This document shows, piece by piece, positions 59,901-64,000 of a stretch of 64,000 bases of DNA; within the stretch, counting starts at the first letter, position 1, and each line of letters starts with the position of its first letter. This DNA is from Phoronis australis (Eukaryota; Phoronida; Phoronidae), in NCBI GenBank assembly GCA_002633005.1, contig NMRA01000030.1, forward strand, positions 845,164 to 909,163. The letters run 5' to 3'. Under the pieces are notes generated by a model that made no database searches, was not told the origin of the DNA, and saw nothing but the letters and a program-made list of their open reading frames with translations. Position numbers and translations under genes: made by a program.

Positions 59901-61970
59901 ATTTTTTCACTTTCATCTTACATTTTTCTTATACTGATTTCATAGTTCAGTATATTAATTAATATAAAAAGTATTGCAGGTGGTCCGATACCTGAACAGC
60001 AGCAGAAGTGTGTAGGCCACATAGTTCGGTCCCATTGCACTAAACACTTGATTTAAAATTCATGAGAACACTCTTGTGTGTGTGTGTGCGTGCGTGTGCG
60101 TGCGTGTTCGTATCTAGTATATATACATCTGTACGTACATACATACATATATAGTCATTATGTTCAGGATATTATGGTAACAAACATTGTGAGCACATTC
60201 ACTTAGAAGATTTAGGTTTAGAAATTCTCCTGTCATCCACCTATTTTGAATAATTTTGTATTTCTTTTTAAAGGCAAAATATCCCACTACGGAGAGTACG
60301 AAGGTGGGGGTTCTCAATTTTAGAAGTGTTAAAGGATCCTGCCGGCAGGGACCACTTCACACGCTTTCTGGAAAAGGAATTCAGTGCTGAAAATATTAAG
60401 TATGCATCTCTGGTGCTTTATACTGTGTGCTATTCTCACGCAATGTATACGATATGTTTCTAAAGTAAGTGAAGTCAAAATTTATTTTAATCTGTTTGTT
60501 AACGAGTGTCCAATGCGACAACAATTCTGGGAGTGCCAAGACTCAATGTATATCTCCAATGTATAATTCCAATGTATGTCTCCAAATGGTAACTGATGCA
60601 TATCTCCAATGTATATCTCTGATGTAACATACTTCAGTGGGTTACCAGTATTTCTACGTGTTAGTTTTGCTTTATTTATTGAACCCCATAACCTGTTTTC
60701 TTTAACAGCATCACATGAGCCTGGCTATATTTTTGTTGTTTTGCAGATTTTGGGTTGCGTGTCAAGAATTAAAGGCTTTACCTGTCAGGCATGTGTTAAT
60801 AAAAGTTGAAGAGATATATGAGTAAGTAAGATGATTCAAATTTAATACAAACTGTGCTGTTACACATCTTTTCTAAGAAATCAAAGACTTGTTGTTATTA
60901 CGTACTCTGCTCACAAGTTGTTTTTTTTATCCTTAGGGAGTTCCTCGCCCATGGCGCCCGCGACCCGGTGAACGTGGACAGTCGAGTGGCAGAAATTGTG
61001 AGGCAGAATCTGAAAACCAACCCCAATAGATATTGTTTTGATGAAGCACAGGTAAGTGTTCTTCAATGTAGTACAACCTGGCAGACAACGTGGAAATTCA
61101 GCAGAGTTGAATGTGTGCTCAAAATCCAGGAGATGTGCAATAGCTGCTGAGTGCAAATGAAGTTCACTGTCAGAGTAGCTGTATTAATGAGTGATCATGG
61201 TTCTTGGTCTGTCATGTTGGATTGATGAGTCATGAAAGTTTATGGTCTGTCATGCTGGATTGAGGAGTCACAATGATTAACGGTCTGTCATGCTGGATTG
61301 AGGAGTCACAATGATTAACGGTCTGTCATGTTGGATTGATGAGTCACGAAAGTTCATGGTCTGTCATGCTGGATTGAGTAGTCATTATGGTTCATAGTCT
61401 GTCATGTTGGATTGATGAGTCACAATGATTAACAGTCTGTCATGTTGGATTGATGAATGATGATGGTTCATGGTCTGTTATGTTGGATTGATGAGCCGTG
61501 ACGGTTCATGGTCTGTCATTTCGGATTGATGAGTCATGATGGTTCATGGTCTATCATGTTGGATTGATGAGTGATGATGGTTCATAGTCTGTCATGTTTG
61601 ATTGATGAGTCATGATGATTAGCGGTCTGTCATGTTGGATTGATGAGTCATGAAGGCTGAATGGTCTCTCATTCTAGATTGATGAGTCATGGTGGGCCGC
61701 GGTCTGTTATGCAGGATTGGTGTATCATGGTGGTTCATGATCTGTGATGACAGTGAAACTGAATTTTGTCGGATCATTTTTGCAATATATTATTTTTACT
61801 TTACAGCACAATTGGAAATATTTTTTCATTAAAATTTTACCAATGACATTGGCTCACCGCTTTTGGTTTCTCTTCAGGAACACATATTTAACCTCATGAA
61901 GAATGACAGCTACACACGCTACCTGCGGTCGGAAATGTACAAAGAAATGGTGGGCGGGCAAAAGAAAAAG
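35900..61970 (+). CDS. RGS7: R7-family regulator of G-protein signalling (RGS6/RGS7-like), 13 recognised exons
   Basis: Joined coding segments: 35900-35996, 50677-50727, 53085-53191, 53730-53781, 54388-54529, 55985-56066, 56423-56497, 57117-57215, 57645-57820, 60274-60399, 60747-60821, 60937-61051, 61878-61970. They sum to 1290 nt, or 430 codons, with no internal stop, and every intron is GT-AG. Domains by residue from the first ATG: DEP about 5-85 ([25 protein letters not shown]); DHEX/R7H about 86-180 ([37 protein letters not shown]); GGL about 228-290 (ends DPF...EPSNPWISD, the Gbeta5-contact NPW); RGS about 305-425 ([33 protein letters not shown]). Family knowledge: R7 proteins act with Gbeta5 at the membrane, through an R7BP-type anchor, and accelerate GTP hydrolysis on Galpha-i/o, mostly in neurons. 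The closest match by eye is vertebrate RGS7/RGS6 rather than RGS9/11. Missing are the ~25 residues upstream of the first Met and possibly the C-terminal tail. Confidence 0.96.
35961..36040. repeat. 58-bp tandem array spanning the exon a splice donor, left part
   Basis: Unit 1 (35961-36018) contains the last 36 bases of exon a, the donor GTAAGT and 16 further intron bases. Unit 2 starts at 36019 (AGAGCTTCGTGACCAAAATA) and is cut at about 36040 by a mobile element. The array resumes at 39850. Confidence 0.88.
36037..37460. mobile_element. TA-flanked TIR transposon, 1.4 kb, non-coding
   Basis: The left end TATCGTATTCACCGTAATAA (followed by CCGCCCA) and the right end read in reverse, TACCGTATTCGCCGTAATAA (CCGCCCA), are inverted repeats of about 27 bp that begin with TA, consistent with a TA target duplication. 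Inside are GGGCGCTTA/TAAGCG subterminal words, as in 42123-44178. No transposase is seen; ORFs are 60-64 codons. It is inserted in the exon-derived 58-bp array. Confidence 0.82.
37470..39849 (+). mobile_element. CTAGTGGC-module element, copy C, with a nested transposon
   Basis: Starts ATGCGCCCACATATTTATTT only 10 bases after the previous element. The same A-B-C module order as copy B follows, including perfect A and C sites at 38539-38552 (GCGCCACCTAGTGG) and 38834-38847 (GTGCCCCCTAGTGG). The 3' end is TTCGTGGGCGCATTT, hairpin CAACGC-TCT-GCGTTG and CTTTCGTT at 39849. Without the 752-bp nested element it is about 1.63 kb, the same length as copy B. The ORFs at 38474 and 38940 are in-frame readings of two B modules (both read ...APPSG..VCFCAHG..S), not genes. 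Confidence 0.82.
37753..38504. mobile_element. Nested TIR transposon, 752 bp, 3-bp target duplication ATC
   Basis: Ends TAGTCGGTGGGC and GCCCACCGACTA. The inverted similarity continues inward for about 150 bp (TGTGAGTACTTTRGGGGGGC, AAAAAGTTCCCA, TTGCACATTTTT). It is flanked by ATC on both sides. Removing the element and one ATC restores GCCATCCTCCCGTTTTCGG, matching intact modules at 38944 and 30729. Right-end homology to 206-366. A 3-bp duplication is typical of PIF/Harbinger, but no transposase is present to confirm this. Confidence 0.88.
39850..39990. repeat. 58-bp exon-derived array, right part (units 2 remainder, 3 and 4)
   Basis: AGAACTTCATGACCAAAATA at 39875 and ATAGCTTCGTCACCAAAAGG at 39933 are 58 bases apart and match the end of exon a plus its donor region. 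The donor itself is lost in both (CACTGTTAAGG, CACTGCATGG). TATCACTCGTAAAGGTCC at 39849-39866 is the right half of the unit interrupted at 36040. Confidence 0.82.
39991..40727. other. No gene; probable repeat-derived
   Basis: 40616-40640 carries GTTGATGTCTAAATGGGACT, related to 26929-26950, so part of this is a dispersed repeat with unclear limits. GTTTACAC/GTGTAAAC words occur in both orientations. No protein is recognisable. Confidence 0.4.
40728..41746. mobile_element. hAT-like TIR element with C/G runs
   Basis: The left end CACTGGCGGATTTAGG and the right end read in reverse, CAGTGGCGGATCTAGG, form a hAT-type terminal repeat. Long homopolymer C/G stretches are found at both ends (40741-40772, 40899-40911, 41629-41651). 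The flanking 8-mers (ACACAACA and CAACATGT) do not match, so the duplication is decayed or the ends are misplaced. No transposase ORF. Confidence 0.7.
41426..41490 (+). repeat. tRNA-like sequence (SINE head or tRNA pseudogene)
   Basis: TGGTGTAGAGG (41432) resembles box A, and GAATTCGAGTC (41474) resembles box B of RNA polymerase III promoters, at tRNA-like spacing. The anticodon stem pairs poorly and no CCA-compatible acceptor stem is seen, so it is not a functional tRNA. It lies inside the hAT-like element and is followed by a T-rich tract. Confidence 0.5.
41747..42122. other. Nothing recognised
   Basis: Intronic sequence between two transposons with no visible structure. Confidence 0.45.
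42123..44178. mobile_element. TA-flanked TIR transposon, 2.06 kb, with GGGCGGTTAA subterminal repeats
   Basis: Left TACTGTAATCGTTCGGGTTA (ACGCCC) and right read in reverse TACCGTAATCGTTCGGGTTA (ACGCCC) differ at one of 26 bases. Each end carries a cluster of GGGCGGTTAA / GGGCGCTTAA words (42140-42300, 44020-44165), the type of repeated subterminal site bound by transposases. The interior is homologous to 367-3095, and one end to 17820-18060. ORFs are short, so it is non-autonomous. Confidence 0.85.
44179..47422. other. Intronic, no gene recognised
   Basis: Short ORFs at 44383 and 45728 have no recognisable domain and no exon structure. 46745-46840 has a two-copy word (CACCTATT...ACAGTAAGTGATA). 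GGTCMTGTTTTGTGGTG words recur at 45850-45945. Otherwise plain AT-rich intron. Confidence 0.45.
47423..47642. mobile_element. 220-bp foldback element (near-complete palindrome)
   Basis: CATGAAGTTTTTGAAACCAC at 47423 is mirrored by GTGGTTTCTAAAAACTTCAT at the right end. Arms of about 100 bp pair with few mismatches (CACTAGCTT, AGCCTCGCCC, TATGTCA also mirrored) around a short centre near 47530. Transcribed as part of the intron it would fold into a long hairpin. Confidence 0.88.
47643..49259. other. Intronic, nothing recognised
   Basis: Plain AT-rich intron without repeats or coding signal visible. Confidence 0.45.
49260..49735. repeat. 75-bp minisatellite, about 6 units
   Basis: Units share CATATGACTGTACTGTGAGA, TACTCTTGTAGTA and ATGGATGACATTGGTCAGTG. 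Conservation is highest in the central units and decays outward. A 75-bp period keeps a - strand frame open (repeated [20 protein letters not shown]), which is not a gene. Confidence 0.9.
49960..50545. repeat. G-poor CCACC/CCATCACC minisatellite before exon b
   Basis: Roughly 24-27 bp units such as CCACCGCCATCGCCAGTACC plus ACTCC repeat about 20 times. The + strand is strongly depleted in G. The period leaves frames open in several phases, giving Pro/Ser/Thr-rich spurious ORFs of 142-153 codons. It ends about 130 bases before exon b. Confidence 0.9.
50677..50727 (+). CDS. RGS7: RGS gene exon b: DEP domain
   Basis: Acceptor tttatttcag, donor CAAA|gtaagt, 51 nt, phase 1 to phase 1. It reads [17 protein letters not shown], matching the vertebrate G-S-D-I-V-Q-W-L-I-K-N-L helix of the DEP fold. 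It follows the 14.7 kb intron 1 and lies just after a long CCACC-rich minisatellite. Confidence 0.94.
50728..53084. other. RGS intron 2
   Basis: AT-rich intron. A 41-bp word (AACTGCTCAGGTCTCACACT and following) occurs twice in tandem at 52551-52634. The 97-codon ORF at 52341 runs through this duplication and has no recognised domain. Confidence 0.6.
53085..53191 (+). CDS. RGS7: RGS gene exon c: DEP domain end
   Basis: Acceptor cttcattcag, donor TTTCAG|gtaagt, 107 nt, leaving phase 0. It reads [20 protein letters not shown] then [16 protein letters not shown]. The [11 protein letters not shown] core is nearly invariant in R7 RGS proteins and is the strongest single identifier of the DEP part. 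Confidence 0.96.
53192..53729. other. RGS intron 3
   Basis: 538 bases, canonical gtaagt...gcag, no repeat or coding feature seen. Confidence 0.7.
53730..53781 (+). CDS. RGS7: RGS gene exon d: DEP to DHEX linker
   Basis: Acceptor tttaattgcag, donor TACG|gtatgt, 52 nt, leaving phase 1. It reads [17 protein letters not shown], equivalent to vertebrate TPYFWPSNCWEPENTDY. A 26-bp tandem array that repeats the donor core gtatgtgtg starts at this splice site. Confidence 0.95.
53782..54053. repeat. 26-bp array beginning at the exon d splice donor
   Basis: Unit GAGTGGTATGTGTGGGGAGC plus TCTTCT, about 10 copies, starting at the donor itself (GACTACG|GTATGTGTG). An early unit at 53826-53836 even retains TACGGTATGTG, the same 11 bases as the exon-intron junction. 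Each unit therefore has a GTATGTGTG donor-like core. The - strand frames stay open across the array (His-Thr-Tyr-His-Ser-type runs). Confidence 0.93.
54388..54529 (+). CDS. RGS7: RGS gene exon e: DHEX (R7H) helices
   Basis: Acceptor gttgtttttcag, donor GCCAA|gtaagc, 142 nt, leaving phase 2. It reads [20 protein letters not shown], then [20 protein letters not shown], then LQAEAQAK. In family structures this helical bundle packs on the DEP domain and contacts R7BP/R9AP-type anchors. A 43-bp tandem array begins with the last bases of this exon. Confidence 0.96.
54517..54965. repeat. 43-bp array beginning at the exon e splice donor
   Basis: Unit GATCAAGCCACGTAAAATAG, AAAGTGGAAATTGAGTTTTA, CAA, about 10 copies. 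The first unit includes the exon end and donor (CTCAAGCCAAGTAAGCC, against unit ATCAAGCCACGTAAAAT). The donor GTAAG is weakened to GTAAA in the copies. Confidence 0.92.
54966..55589. other. RGS intron 5, middle part
   Basis: Ordinary AT-rich intron sequence; nothing recognised. Confidence 0.5.
55590..55875. repeat. 23-bp minisatellite in RGS intron 5
   Basis: Unit CAACCAACCAGTTATACTCA plus CTG, about 12 copies with CACATTAAC variants, ending about 110 bases before exon f. It yields a Tyr/Ser/Gln/Pro-rich spurious ORF. Confidence 0.92.
55985..56066 (+). CDS. RGS7: RGS gene exon f: DHEX
   Basis: The acceptor is the unusual gcttgatag at 55976-55984. Using the next AG two bases later would break the frame, so 55985 is chosen. 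It reads [20 protein letters not shown] then FWDVHRPV, donor GTG|gttagt, phase 0. The [14 protein letters not shown] block is diagnostic for RGS6/7. Confidence 0.94.
56067..57116. other. RGS introns 6 and 7 around exon g
   Basis: Apart from exon g at 56423-56497, the two introns (356 and 619 bases) show no repeats or alternative exons that can be supported. Confidence 0.6.
56423..56497 (+). CDS. RGS7: RGS gene exon g: linker before GGL
   Basis: Acceptor gttcttttgcag, donor ACACGG|gtaatg, 75 nt, phase 0 to 0. It reads [20 protein letters not shown] then LKTTR, aligned to vertebrate [20 protein letters not shown]. This block separates RGS6/7 from RGS9/11. Confidence 0.95.
57117..57215 (+). CDS. 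RGS7: RGS gene exon h: variable linker and start of GGL
   Basis: Acceptor cttgttgcag, donor AGAATG|gttggt, 99 nt, phase 0 to 0. It reads [20 protein letters not shown] then [13 protein letters not shown]. The Ser/Pro-rich first half is at the poorly conserved linker position of the family. The last residues join exon i to give a gap-free match to the GGL helix ([17 protein letters not shown]). The gttggt donor is weak but is the only one that keeps this alignment. Confidence 0.88.
57645..57820 (+). CDS. RGS7: RGS gene exon i: GGL domain
   Basis: Acceptor catcttttcag, donor TCGCT|gtatgt, 176 nt, leaving phase 2. It contains [20 protein letters not shown], then EQYCEFDPF, then [16 protein letters not shown]. 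The G-gamma-like helix plus the NPW motif is the Gbeta5-binding surface in the family. Confidence 0.96.
58863..58935. repeat. 12-bp minisatellite (CCTCGACTCAAG)n
   Basis: About six units in tandem, the outer ones diverged. The 12-bp period gives a Leu-Glu-Ser-Arg repeating reading on the - strand. Confidence 0.88.
60072..60155. repeat. GT/GCGT and ATAC microsatellites
   Basis: TGTGTGTGTGTGTGCGTGCG and following, then TACGTACATACATACATATA. Low-complexity intronic tract about 120 bases before exon j. Confidence 0.9.
60274..60399 (+). CDS. RGS7: RGS gene exon j: start of RGS domain
   Basis: Acceptor ctttttaaag, donor ATTAA|gtatgc, 126 nt, phase 2 to 2. It reads [20 protein letters not shown], then [20 protein letters not shown] and I. 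RRWGF and the ...EFSAEN... helix are R7 hallmarks. The Asn of SAEN corresponds to the Galpha-switch contact Asn known from RGS4 (established knowledge). Confidence 0.96.
60747..60821 (+). CDS. RGS7: RGS gene exon k: RGS domain
   Basis: Acceptor gttttgcag, donor TATGA|gtaagt, 75 nt, phase 2 to 2. It reads [20 protein letters not shown] then EEIY, matching vertebrate FWLAVEDLKKRPIKEVPSRV. The following intron is only 115 bases. Confidence 0.95.
60937..61051 (+). CDS. RGS7: RGS gene exon l: RGS domain
   Basis: Acceptor tatccttag, donor GCACAG|gtaagt, 115 nt, leaving phase 0. It reads [20 protein letters not shown] then [18 protein letters not shown]. The QNL Asn aligns with the catalytic-loop Asn of RGS4, and CFDEAQ is strictly conserved. 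Confidence 0.96.
61195..61745. repeat. 38-bp minisatellite in RGS intron 12
   Basis: Unit GAGTCATGATGGTTCATGGT plus CTGTCATGTTGGATTGAT, about 14 copies with interleaved variants (for example two neighbouring CACAATGATTAACGG units), which points to unequal exchange. It ends 130 bases before exon m. Confidence 0.93.
61878..61970 (+). CDS. RGS7: RGS gene exon m: end of RGS domain, C-terminus uncertain
   Basis: Acceptor ttctcttcag. It reads [20 protein letters not shown] then [11 protein letters not shown], including the Asp and Arg of the NDSYTRYL Galpha-contact helix. After AAG at 61970 the sequence is gtattc, a weak donor at the position where vertebrate RGS6/7 splice (after KKK). If it is not used, translation runs on for 11 residues (VFTSLPRKIRF) to a TGA at 62004-62006. 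Both ends are plausible; the downstream exon of the spliced form is not recognised in the last 2 kb. Confidence 0.93.
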
Positions 61971-62006
61971 GTATTCACGAGTTTGCCAAGGAAGATCCGT
62001 TTCTGA

Positions 62007-62640
62007 GTCTTTCTGTCTGCCCTGCTTTAAAACCCTTGCTCAACTTCCTATCGTTCAGCTGATTGTTGTGTGAAACTATCAGGAGGTTCATTGACTCTCT
62101 ACAGTCTGTGCTATATTCAGTAGGACTTGACCTGGGAATCACTTTGTTACTTAGGGTCGCAAATTTGAGTTGCGCTTAGAAACATTATGTTAATTTGCTA
62201 TTGACCACATTTGAGGAGTTTTAATGTGTTGAAATTGGCCACTACTCTGTACAATGAGTTTACAAATTTTTTTTATTTGGAAATGGTTGTATTTACTGCC
62301 TCTTGATGTAGTCTCAGTGTGGGCTGCTATCTGCACCTCTTGCATATATGCAAACAATGCAACAAAAAAACTTTCTAGGTGACTTAAAGTCAGATTCTAC
62401 TGCATGACTAAATGACTAGAGATGAGAACTGTTTACAATTCTTTGCTGCTGGTGATGTTTGTTGTTAGTGATTGGCTATCTTAAAAGGTATATTCACAGG
62501 CATTTCATATGTCCATAGAATTAGATTAATATTGATTGTACATTCCACCCCCTTCACTGACGTTGTTGATCTAAAATGGAACTAGCTGCAGGCATCGTTC
62601 TCAGGCAAAGTATGTGTTAAAATGTTCACCATCATTCAGA
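62007..62640. other. Sequence after exon m
   Basis: Either the start of the last intron or the 3' UTR if the exon m read-through stop is used. AATAAA is not seen close to 62006, which slightly favours splicing onward. No further exon recognised. Confidence 0.5.
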
Positions 62641-63190
62641 TTCAGCAGATATGAGGAACCCAACTCACTCATTGACTCACAGTGTCTGGTAATGCAGATA
62701 TGAGGAACCCAACTCACTCATTGACTCAGTGTCTGGTACTCTGGAAGACATGGGTCTAACGTCTTATTTGATTATTGGGAGGACATGAGTCAAGCGCCTT
62801 CTGTGATCATCCAGAAGATATGAGAGTCAAATGCCTTGTCTGATCATTAGGAAGACATGAGTTAGATGTCTTGTCTGATCATTAGGAAGACATGAGTTAG
62901 ATGTCTTGTCTGATCATTAGGAAGACATGAGTTAGATGTCTTGTCTGATCCATCCAGATGATACTAGTCAAATGTCGTTTCTGATGAATCCAGGAGACAT
63001 GAGAGTCAAACGTGTTGTCTGATCACCGGGAAGACTTGAGTCAGCATCTTGTCAAAGCATCAGGAAGACATGAATCAGCTTCTTGTCTGTTCATCAGGAT
63101 AGCACGAGTCTGACATCTTGTCTGTTCATCGGGAAGACACAAGTCAAACTTGTTATCTCTGATCATCCACAAGGCATGAGTCAAACGTCT
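62641..63190. repeat. Roughly 35-bp minisatellite and a 55-bp duplication
   Basis: 62643-62740 carries GATATGAGGAACCCAACTCA and following twice. 62740-63190 then repeats TCTGATCATTAGGAAGACAT plus GAGTTAGATGTCTTG about 12 times, the central three almost identical. Confidence 0.88.
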
Positions 63191-64000
63191 TTTATATCAT
63201 GTGTTACGTGGCTCTAAAGAGCTGTGCTTTTCGTATATTAATTATTCACCTTCTCAAATCTTAACCTTGGGAGTTTACCTTTAAGGCGTTCAAAGATAGT
63301 TATCACAATAGTATACGTACTCCTGCATAATATTTGCCATCAAAATGATTCATTTACATTAATTTTGAATTTTTTGGCTTTAGAATTTTGTTTGCTTTTA
63401 TGATGCTGTTAGACCATCAGTTAGAAATATTGTGATGTCTAAACGTGACTATGAGACGATGGCATAGTTTTTAATTGTTAAAATTTTAAGCTGTTTTAAT
63501 CTAATACTTACATGAAGTTGTGGAAGCTCATTCTCTGTTGTGGTAATTAAGCTACAGAATGGTTTTTGACAGTGCAAGCAAATTTTGCCAACTGCGTTAT
63601 TGTTGGTGAAATGCTTTTTGGTGGAGTCGGTGAATTGTGCAACGCTTAGACACACTGCACGAGTTCAGTTTTGAGAACTTTCATGTGGTTGTTACTATTT
63701 CTCTCATCTTAAACATGTCTCATGCTTACCTATGCTAGGTGATGGACATTATCATTCATCCAACTCTGTAGTTCATGACATTTGTTTGTTTTGTGCTTTT
63801 TCTAACTTATTCGTGCTGTTGTGCTTTGGAGTTTTGTTTGTTATGTTTTATTTTTGTTGTTTTATATGAGGGAAGAGTTTTAACTTTGTGTTTTAGCTCA
63901 CACTCACATGTAGTATATGTTTAACCATGGATCAATTTATGATTTGGGGTCGAGTATTGACATCACCAAACCTGTTCGCCACCTTGTCAGTATTGTACAT
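63191..64000. other. Nothing recognised to the window end
   Basis: AT-rich sequence with no exon, repeat array or RNA gene that can be supported. Confidence 0.45.

Larger units (their letters stand above)
57821..60273. other. RGS intron 9
   Basis: 2.45 kb. It contains a CpG-richer, TACGCA-repeating segment at about 58240-58340 that is unlike the rest of the intron and may be an unidentified repeat, a 12-bp array at 58860-58935, and GT/AT microsatellites at 60072-60155. No extra exon is recognised. Confidence 0.6.

Overview
The window is animal nuclear DNA, not bacterial. One gene is recognisable: a multi-exon R7-family regulator of G-protein signalling (RGS6/RGS7 type) on the + strand. Thirteen coding exons join in frame with canonical GT/AG junctions from 35900 to 61970, giving 430 codons. 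Introns run from 115 bases to 14.7 kb, and nearly everything else is interspersed or tandem repeat. The clean single-gene R7A protein, the L2/CR1-like LINE and the many small DNA transposons suggest a marine invertebrate, perhaps a deuterostome such as a hemichordate, lancelet or echinoderm. The species cannot be fixed from the sequence alone.

Layout. Positions 1-35.9 kb lie upstream of the first recognised exon (5' flank or an upstream intron) and are repeat-dominated. In order they hold two DNA-transposon copies at the left edge, a small MITE, foldback elements, a retroelement RNase H fragment, a MITE seen twice in opposite orientation, a 5'-truncated LINE with a long reverse transcriptase ORF on the - strand, a second LINE fragment, and three copies of a remarkable element with CTAGTGGC modules (the third lies in intron 1). 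A structurally similar second family sits at 27.4-28.6 kb, and several minisatellites follow. Intron 1 (36.0-50.7 kb) contains a pile-up of TIR elements, one of the CTAGTGGC elements with another transposon nested in it, a hAT-like element with a tRNA-like insert, a 2 kb TA-flanked TIR element, a 220-bp foldback and two minisatellites. From 50.7 to 62.0 kb the exons are close together and separated by minisatellite-rich introns; 62.0-64.0 kb is downstream intron or flank.

The gene encodes the four-part R7 architecture: DEP, DHEX/R7H helical linker, GGL (G-gamma-like, the Gbeta5-binding part) and RGS (GTPase-activating) domain. The N-terminal ~25 residues expected from vertebrate RGS6/7 and the extreme C-terminus are not confidently located.

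The most interesting signals are three. (1) A non-autonomous, Helentron-like element with an asymmetric inverted repeat and a compensated 3' hairpin carries an ordered array of roughly ten modules spaced about 145 bp apart, each with a near- or fully perfect match to the known CTCF core consensus. (2) A second, sequence-unrelated family has the same terminal architecture. (3) Three exons of the RGS gene have tandem arrays that start exactly at their 5' splice sites and copy the donor sequence.
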